A stretch of DNA of 17,194 bases, from NCBI GenBank assembly GCA_018263655.1, contig JAANWY010000057.1:1-17194 (forward strand). The letters are read 5' to 3'. A model generated the notes under the pieces. The model had not been told where the DNA came from, made no database searches, and saw nothing but the letters and a program-made list of their open reading frames with translations. This DNA is from Anaerolineales bacterium (GTDB taxonomy: Bacteria > Chloroflexota > Anaerolineae > Epilineales > JAANWY01). Positions within the stretch are counted from its first letter, which is position 1, and the number at the start of each line of letters is the position of its first letter. Position numbers and translations under genes: made by a program. Shown one piece after another: positions 1 through 5,055 of this stretch.

Positions 1-105
1 TATCGGATCGCCAGGAATCAGGTGCATGACGACAAAAACGATAATAGATACCAGCAGAAGTACGGGAATGAGCGCGAAGAGACGCCGAATGGTAAAACGT
101 AACAC
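1..105 (-). CDS. ABC transporter permease, Dpp/Opp (peptide/nickel) type, N-terminal fragment
   Basis: Only the first 35 codons are in the window; the gene continues past base 1. Reading the minus strand from a GTG at 105-103 gives MLRFTIRRLFALIPVLLLVS, then IIVFVVMHLIPGDPI. A short basic N-terminus (RRL), one long hydrophobic helix and the sequence H-L-I-P-G-D-P at the end of that helix are the hallmark opening of DppB/OppB-type permeases, which form one half of the membrane channel for peptides, nickel or related solutes. An in-frame stop lies seven codons upstream of the GTG, and no ATG is available in frame, so GTG is the likely start. No strong ribosome binding site is visible. It lies 163 bp downstream of a LivF-like ATPase on the same strand, although LivF proteins belong to a different ABC family (branched-chain amino acids). 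The family call is good; the substrate cannot be told. Confidence 0.8.
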   Translation of the reverse strand, partial: MLRFTIRRLFALIPVLLLVSIIVFVVMHLIPGDPI

Positions 106-268
106 CCCGATTACCCGCAGCGCTCATAGCCGGCCATACCGGACCAGCATATCGCTGATTGACCAACGGGCAGCGCCCGCCGGGCGTTGCCGTGGTGTCT
201 AGTTATCATCTCCGTGTGCAGCACAAAACGTTGAGTTGGATAGGCTCGCTGACGGACGATGTGATTCC

Positions 269-970
269 TCACACCCACAGGGCTTTCTCGAGGTCGGTGA
301 ATTCCTCCACCGGCCCCTCGAAGCGATTGCGGCCCAACTCCAACACATACACGTAGTCGGCGATCTTTAGCGCCTGCCGGATCTCCTGATCCACCAACAC
401 GATGGTGATCCCGTCATCGTCACGCAGGTTCACCAGCATCTGGTACACCTCTTGCGACAACAGCTTCGCCAAGCCGGCCGTCGGCTCGTCGACCAAGATC
501 ACCGTGGGGTCCGTCATCAGCGTTCGCCCCACCTCCACCATGCGCTGCATGCCGCCCGACAGCTCGCCGGCCTTCGACTTCCGCCGCTCTCTGAGCTGCG
601 GGAAGCGCTCGTAGTTCTCCTCCAGCTTGCGTTCGATGCGTGCCCGGTCGCCGCGGAACGTCCACGCGCCAAGTTCCAGGTTTTCTTCGACCGTCATGTA
701 TTGGAACACGCTGGATTGCTGCGGAATGTAGGAGATGCCCATGTCGATTCGCTTATGGGTAGGGACGCCGATGAGGCTCTGGTCGTCCAACTGGACTTTA
801 CCCGACGCCGGCTGCAGGAAGCCGTAGATGGCCTTCAGCAGAGTGGATTTACCGACGCCGTTGGCACCGAGGACAGTCGTGATCTTGGCATCTGCGGCGT
901 TGATGGAGACGCCTTGCAAGATGTGCAAGTCCTTGTAGTAACCGACGTACAAATCTGTAACATCGAGCAT
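269..970 (-). CDS. livF: LivF-type ABC transporter ATP-binding protein
   Basis: The 233-residue protein is a complete ABC ATPase: Walker A GANGVGKST at residues 35-43, Q-loop at Q84, signature LSGGM at 137-141 and Walker B VILVDEP at 157-163. The motif V-L-V-D-Q-E-I-R-Q-A-L near the C-terminus replaces the usual H-loop histidine. This matches LivF (L-V-E-Q-N-x-x-x-A-L) and points to the branched-chain/hydrophobic amino-acid (HAAT) or urea (Urt) uptake family. The length is normal for LivF. The ATG has GGGAG 10 nt upstream (985-981). Normally LivF is the last gene of a livJ-H-M-G-F cluster; here it is the first gene after a consensus promoter, with a divergent gene behind it, so its usual partners LivG/H/M are not adjacent. 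It may serve permeases encoded elsewhere, or have been separated by rearrangement. Family confidence is high; substrate is inferred. Confidence 0.9.
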   Translation of the reverse strand: MLDVTDLYVGYYKDLHILQGVSINAADAKITTVLGANGVGKSTLLKAIYGFLQPASGKVQLDDQSLIGVPTHKRIDMGISYIPQQSSVFQYMTVEENLELGAWTFRGDRARIERKLEENYERFPQLRERRKSKAGELSGGMQRMVEVGRTLMTDPTVILVDEPTAGLAKLLSQEVYQMLVNLRDDDGITIVLVDQEIRQALKIADYVYVLELGRNRFEGPVEEFTDLEKALWV

Positions 971-1017
971 GATTCTGTATCTCCCGGGTCAGTGCGTGAG
1001 GGATCAAGATGAGTGAA

Positions 1018-1046
1018 ATTATATCTTGATATATCGTACATTTACC
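1018..1046 (-). promoter_or_regulatory. Possible second, weaker livF promoter
   Basis: A second minus-strand TATAAT lies at 1023-1018, with GGTAAA 17 bp upstream (1046-1041) as a poor -35. It overlaps a small dyad, ATATC-TT-GATAT, at 1021-1032 that could be an operator in the leader of the stronger promoter. Confidence 0.35.
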
Positions 1047-1075
1047 ATTATATCAGACTATTGCTGCGGTGTCAA
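1047..1075 (-). promoter_or_regulatory. Consensus sigma70-type promoter for livF
   Basis: On the minus strand the -35 box TTGACA (1075-1070) and -10 box TATAAT (1052-1047) are both perfect and separated by exactly 17 bp, with TGA before the -10 (extended -10). Transcription would start near 1040, leaving a leader of about 70 nt before the livF ATG at 970. Confidence 0.85.
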
Positions 1076-1104
1076 CAGCGATTTCTCGGCGTTTTCCCCA
1101 GATG

Positions 1105-1113
1105 TGGTATAAT
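1105..1113 (+). promoter_or_regulatory. Extended -10 promoter for the permease-UspA-DUF389 gene
   Basis: TGG-TATAAT: a perfect -10 (1108-1113) preceded by the TGn extended element. No good -35 is seen 16-18 bp upstream, as is usual for extended -10 promoters. The predicted start near 1120 gives a leader of about 38 nt to the ATG at 1158. It lies back to back with the livF promoter. Confidence 0.7.
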
Positions 1114-1146
1114 TGAGATTCACGATACTCAGAGTTACGTGTACCC

Positions 1147-1152
1147 AGGGGG
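1147..1152 (+). promoter_or_regulatory. Ribosome binding site that fixes the start at 1158
   Basis: AGGGGG sits 5 nt before the ATG at 1158. An in-frame TTG at 1113 would lengthen the protein by 15 residues, but it overlaps the -10 box and so cannot be in the transcript. The ATG at 1158 is therefore preferred. Confidence 0.75.
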
Positions 1153-1157
1153 ATAAC

Positions 1158-4100
1158 ATGACGACTCGCAGAGAGGAATTCCTTGGCGAACTTCGCCTAG
1201 GCCGGCAACTCACGACCACAAGTCAGGTAGCCGCCACCGGGCTCACCATTTTGCTCGGCCTGTTGTTCGTGCTGGTCGGGCGTACCACTAATCTGGTCGG
1301 CCCATGGTCAGCTCTCGCCAGCGTACTTGCCGGCGTCGTCTTCGCGCTTACGCTACTGAACGTACTGGAACTCCTCGGCGGCAGCGGCGAGCGCGGCGGA
1401 ACCTACGTGCTGATCCACGAGACTTTGGGCGGCTTGGGCGCCTTTCTGGCTGGCTGGAGCATCTTGGCCGGCAGTGTGGCCGTGAGCGCGGCACTGGCCC
1501 AGACTACGGCAGACCACCTGGTGCTCTTAATCCCTTCCGTGCAGACACCCTCACTGTACATCGCGGCGGCGCTATTCATTACGCTGATCGTGGCCCAGCT
1601 GTTGCAGATCCTCCCGGAACGTTCCTGGCTCTGGCCCTTCATGGTTGTGCTGCTGTTAGCACTGGGGGCCGAGTTATTAAGCACCTTGCACCGTGTAGAT
1701 TTGAAATTCTACAGTGAAGTGTCCCCGCCTGCGCTGGGGAGCCTGACGCGCTCGGCCGCCTGGCTGACGACCGGCTACGCTGTCTTCGAAGCAATACTGA
1801 CATCGCGCCGGCAAATTCGCGATCCGGGCCGGGATCTGGCGAAGGCTTTGTACGTCCTGCTGATCGCCGGCACCGGAGCTTTCGCCGTGGTCGGACTCCT
1901 CGCTGCTGGTCTGAGCCCTGCCGTGGCGTCCACGAACACAGCCTTGATGAGGGTGTTGATGAAGGCCAGCTTCCTGCCTGGTTGGATCATGAATGTCGTG
2001 GCCGTCAGCGCGTTGGTTTTGGCTACCAATGGTGCCCTAATGATGTCTGCCCGTCAGATGCATGTCCTGAGCCGCGAAGGTGCTCTACCTGACGAGTTGC
2101 GTCGGGTGCGTGGTCGATTCCCCATGCCACCCTTGCTCTTCGGCGTGCTGGCCGTCATCACGGTACCTCTGATTGTCCGGGGGCCCACATGGTGGTTAAT
2201 CGACTTGGCAGCCAGCCTTTTCCTGGTCGCAATGTTTCTCTTGAACATCGCCGCTATCTACAGCCACCGTGCTGAACCCGATCGCCGGCGCCCCTTTCTC
2301 CTCCCATTTTACCCGCTGGTGCCGGCCATCGCCGTCGCTGGTAGCGTGGTATTGCTGTGGGCCGTTCCCTCAATCGGGTTGCTGAGTGGTGGTGCGTGGC
2401 TGTTGCTAGGACTATTGAGCTATATGGTGTATGCACGTCGTCGCCAGGTCGACGCCCAAGAGGGCGTGGTCGTCTTCGGGCGCGAGCGGCGCCAGGAAGA
2501 GAAGGAGGACACCTACCGCATTCTGGTACCCCTCAGCCCAGTCGAAGAACGCCACTTGCTCCTGCGTCTTGCCGCCGCTCTGGCGCACCAGCTTAATGGC
2601 GAGGTCATTCCGCTGCAGGTCATTACGATGTCTGATCCACTGGCTATCGAAGAAGGCCGGCGCATCGCTCGCGAGCGCAACACGCTGTTTCAGTGGTCCA
2701 CGCGTCTGGCTGAGGACCTCGGTGTGCCGACGTACCCCATCACCCGACTGGCCCGAAGCGTTCCCGAGGGCATTCTCGATATTGCAACTGAAGAGGAGTG
2801 CGATTTGATCTTGATGCCCTGGACTGTCGCGACGCCGTCATCAGGTGCCCGCATGGGGCGTGTTCTGGACCTGGTGGTTCGCCGCGCGCCGTGCGATGTG
2901 GCAGTGGTCGCCTACCACGCCGAGGAGTTGAATAGCCAGACGATCGAGGAATTGCAGGAGCCATCACAATCTTCAGCATCTTGGCATCCTGGCTCAATTC
3001 TGGTCCCCACTGCCGGCGGCCCCCATGCTCCCCTGGCCGTGCGCATGGCGCTGCTGCTGGCGCGGGAGTACGACGCCAATGTCAGCGCGGTGTACGTGAC
3101 CCGGCCGGACGCCTCTGACGAAGAGGTTGCCCAGGGACGAGAGTACATCCAGCAGACGATCGGCGCTATGCAGGAGCAAGCAGCCGAATCGCCAAGCCTA
3201 AACGGTCACGGCCCTCCGCTGGAGGAGATTCCAATCGAGGCGCAGGTAGTCACCGCCGACAGCATCGTGGCCGGCATAGCCGAAGCCGGCGCCGAATCCG
3301 GTCTGGTCCTGATGGGGGCCTCGGAGGAGAGCTTGATCGACCAAGTCCTGCTCGGCAATGTGCCCGAGCAAGTGGCCCGGGAGTGCCCAACGCCAGTGGT
3401 CATGGTCAAGCGCTACCGAGGCCTGCCTCGGCTGTGGCTCCAGCGCACGTGGGACACGGTCTTCGAAGCATTGCCAACGCTGAGCATCGAGGAGCAAGTC
3501 GAGATCTACAAGGAAGTGCGGCGCGGCGCCCGGCCCGACATCGATTTCTTTGTGATGATCGGCTTGTCAGCTATCATTGCAACCTACGGGCTGTTGCAGA
3601 ATAGCGGTGCTGTCATTATCGGTGCCATGTTGGTAGCGCCACTGTTTACGCCCATCATCGGCCTGAGTCTGGCCATCGTCCAGGGTGATGTTCGACTGCT
3701 GCGCTTGGCTGTAGAATCGACTTTGAAGGGCGTTCTCCTAACCGTCGGGTTGGCCCTTGTACTGACTGCCCCGTCTCCATTGCATAACGCGACCCCCGAG
3801 ATCATGGCTCGCACCCAGCCGAGTCTCTTCGACCTAGCGATAGCCTTGGCTTCCGGCGCGGCCGGCGCTTACGCCATCGCCCGCAAGGATGTCGCGACGG
3901 CGTTGCCGGGCGTGGCCATCGCAGCCGCACTCGTCCCCCCTATCAGCGTGGCCGGCATCGGCCTAGCCATAGGTGATCCGGACATCGCCAGCGGGGGCGG
4001 CCTGCTGTTCACCACGAACCTCATCGCCATCACGTTGGCCGGCTCAGTTGCGCTGCTGTTACTCGGATTCCGCCCCACGCGCTACGAGGAACGGGAGGCC

Positions 4101-4445
4101 CGATTACGGGTTGGTCTGATAACGACGGTGGCTCTGCTCCTGCTCATCACGATTCCGCTGGCAGCGGTGTTCGCCCAGTCCGTCCGCCATTCGCAGACGG
4201 AGCAGGCCATCCGGAATGCCGTGCAACAGCAGATCGAAACGCTGCCCACAGTCAGAAAGGCAGATTTCGAATTCCTGGATCATGGTGACGAGATCGATGT
4301 AACAGTCACCGTTTACGCGCCTCAGTCTATCAATCGCGAGGTTGCCAAGGACTTGCAGGCTGCGTTGAGGGGCAGGGTTGAACGGCCGATCCGCTTGCAC
4401 CTGATTACCATCCCCGTCACTGAAATCGACATGGCCCCCCGGTAG
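1158..4445 (+). CDS. APC amino-acid permease - UspA - UspA - DUF389 fusion protein
   Basis: This 1095-residue protein joins four domains. Residues ~10-435 are an APC-superfamily transporter with about twelve hydrophobic helices. Residues ~450-585 (start T-Y-R-I-L-V-P-L) and ~610-755 (start G-S-I-L-V-P-T) are universal stress protein folds. In the second, the nucleotide motif G-x2-G-x9-G-(S/T) is degenerate (G720, E723, G733, N734); in the first it is largely lost. After a helix containing L-S-I-E-E-Q, residues ~797-1005 are a DUF389 membrane domain (S-A-I-I-A-T-Y-G-L-L-Q-N-S and V-I-I-G-A-M-L-V-A-P-L), followed by a soluble C-terminal tail. APC-UspA fusions are known in archaea and bacteria, and the UspA part is thought to sense nucleotide or stress state. 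Adding DUF389 makes a second membrane module whose role is unknown. A plausible but unproven role is regulated amino-acid or cation transport. It has its own promoter and terminator, so it is monocistronic. Confidence 0.9.
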   Translation: MTTRREEFLGELRLGRQLTTTSQVAATGLTILLGLLFVLVGRTTNLVGPWSALASVLAGVVFALTLLNVLELLGGSGERGGTYVLIHETLGGLGAFLAGWSILAGSVAVSAALAQTTADHLVLLIPSVQTPSLYIAAALFITLIVAQLLQILPERSWLWPFMVVLLLALGAELLSTLHRVDLKFYSEVSPPALGSLTRSAAWLTTGYAVFEAILTSRRQIRDPGRDLAKALYVLLIAGTGAFAVVGLLAAGLSPAVASTNTALMRVLMKASFLPGWIMNVVAVSALVLATNGALMMSARQMHVLSREGALPDELRRVRGRFPMPPLLFGVLAVITVPLIVRGPTWWLIDLAASLFLVAMFLLNIAAIYSHRAEPDRRRPFLLPFYPLVPAIAVAGSVVLLWAVPSIGLLSGGAWLLLGLLSYMVYARRRQVDAQEGVVVFGRERRQEEKEDTYRILVPLSPVEERHLLLRLAAALAHQLNGEVIPLQVITMSDPLAIEEGRRIARERNTLFQWSTRLAEDLGVPTYPITRLARSVPEGILDIATEEECDLILMPWTVATPSSGARMGRVLDLVVRRAPCDVAVVAYHAEELNSQTIEELQEPSQSSASWHPGSILVPTAGGPHAPLAVRMALLLAREYDANVSAVYVTRPDASDEEVAQGREYIQQTIGAMQEQAAESPSLNGHGPPLEEIPIEAQVVTADSIVAGIAEAGAESGLVLMGASEESLIDQVLLGNVPEQVARECPTPVVMVKRYRGLPRLWLQRTWDTVFEALPTLSIEEQVEIYKEVRRGARPDIDFFVMIGLSAIIATYGLLQNSGAVIIGAMLVAPLFTPIIGLSLAIVQGDVRLLRLAVESTLKGVLLTVGLALVLTAPSPLHNATPEIMARTQPSLFDLAIALASGAAGAYAIARKDVATALPGVAIAAALVPPISVAGIGLAIGDPDIASGGGLLFTTNLIAITLAGSVALLLLGFRPTRYEEREARLRVGLITTVALLLLITIPLAAVFAQSVRHSQTEQAIRNAVQQQIETLPTVRKADFEFLDHGDEIDVTVTVYAPQSINREVAKDLQAALRGRVERPIRLHLITIPVTEIDMAPR

Positions 4446-4480
4446 CGCAATGTCGAGCACTTCTTGTCTGAGTAGAACGA

Positions 4481-4524
4481 AACACCCGCAGGACGTTATT
4501 CGTAACGCCTGCGGGTGTTGTTTC
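4481..4524 (+). terminator. Rho-independent terminator after the fusion gene
   Basis: A 12-bp arm AACACCCGCAGG (4481-4492) pairs with CCTGCGGGTGTT (4508-4519). It continues inward, past one bulged A, as CGTTA/TAACG around a TTCG tetraloop (4499-4502). A short T-rich run (GTTTCTT) follows. The stem starts 35 bp after the stop codon. Confidence 0.9.
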
Positions 4525-4595
4525 TTGATTGCCGGTAAATTGCTTACGGGCTGGCCGTCTCGCCGGCGACCGCAGCACCAAACTGCATGAATTCG

Positions 4596-4601
4596 TAAAA
4601 T
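4596..4601 (+). promoter_or_regulatory. Possible -10 box just before the trmO-like start
   Basis: TAAAAT ends 6 nt before the ATG at 4608, and there is no ribosome binding site. This layout fits a leaderless transcript, but no convincing -35 is visible 16-18 bp upstream. Confidence 0.35.
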
Positions 4602-4607
4602 TGAACC

Positions 4608-4991
4608 ATGAATCACACCATAACCTTCCAGCCCATTGGCCATGTGGAAAACGAGTTTGATACACCCATCGCGCCGGACGAAATACGCGTCAGTGAGTCG
4701 CGCATCATCTTGGATCCGGGACTGGTAGCCGGCCTGACGGGACTGAAGCCCGGCCGGCAGATCATGGTCGTGTTCTACTTCCACCTCATCGAAAGCTATG
4801 ATCTGCTGCAGCACCGGCGCGGCGACCCGACTCAGCCTGAACGCGGTGTGTTCACGCTGCGCTCGCCGTCCCGGCCCAATCCCGTCGGCGTTACAACGGT
4901 TGACCTCCTGGCGATCGAGGAGAATGTACTGCGCGTGTATGACCTGGATGCCATCAACGGTACGCCGGTCTTGGACATCAAGCCGGCGTGA
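4608..4991 (+). CDS. TrmO/TsaA (UPF0066) family protein, minimal form
   Basis: A 127-residue protein matching the TsaA/TrmO beta-barrel family. It has the opening F-x-P-I-G-H-V, the segment G-V-F-T-L-R-S-P-S-R-P-N-P-V-G (residues 80-94), which contains the conserved S-adenosylmethionine-binding region, and the ending L-D-x-x-x-G-T-P-V-L-D-I-K-P (113-126). Characterised TrmO methylates N6 of t6A37 in threonine tRNAs to give m6t6A. E. coli TrmO is about 235 residues with an extra C-terminal domain; this protein has only the core domain and stops right after the D-I-K-P motif, as in short archaeal and bacterial homologues, so tRNA methylation is likely but not certain. It sits between a terminator and the promoter of the next gene, so it is probably transcribed alone. 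No Shine-Dalgarno sequence precedes the ATG. Confidence 0.85.
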   Translation: MNHTITFQPIGHVENEFDTPIAPDEIRVSESRIILDPGLVAGLTGLKPGRQIMVVFYFHLIESYDLLQHRRGDPTQPERGVFTLRSPSRPNPVGVTTVDLLAIEENVLRVYDLDAINGTPVLDIKPA

Positions 4992-5017
4992 CGGGGCAAT
5001 ACCGAGCCTGTCGGTTA

Positions 5018-5046
5018 TTGACCGGGCTACCTGAGTCCACTACAAT
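5018..5046 (+). promoter_or_regulatory. Sigma70-type promoter predicted to give a leaderless mRNA
   Basis: TTGACC (5018-5023) and TACAAT (5041-5046) are separated by exactly 17 bp. A transcript starting 7-9 nt after the -10 begins at about 5053-5055, and the glycosyltransferase ATG is at 5056. There is no room for a ribosome binding site and none is seen. Confidence 0.75.
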
Positions 5047-5055
5047 TCCGGTGTA

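Noticed and set aside
160..190. GC-rich inverted repeat (CAACG...CGTTG) between livF and the permease, considered as a terminator.
   Set aside because: Only the outer 5 bp pair well, inner pairing is ambiguous, and no T-run follows on the minus strand.
452..1012. A 186-codon plus-strand open frame opposite livF.
   Set aside because: It is antisense to a complete ABC ATPase with all motifs and overlaps its promoter; composition is that of an antisense shadow.
4104..4814. A 236-codon minus-strand open frame across the end of the fusion gene and the start of the TrmO-like gene.
   Set aside because: It runs antisense through two recognised genes and an intrinsic terminator and its protein resembles no family; a shadow of GC-rich coding sequence.
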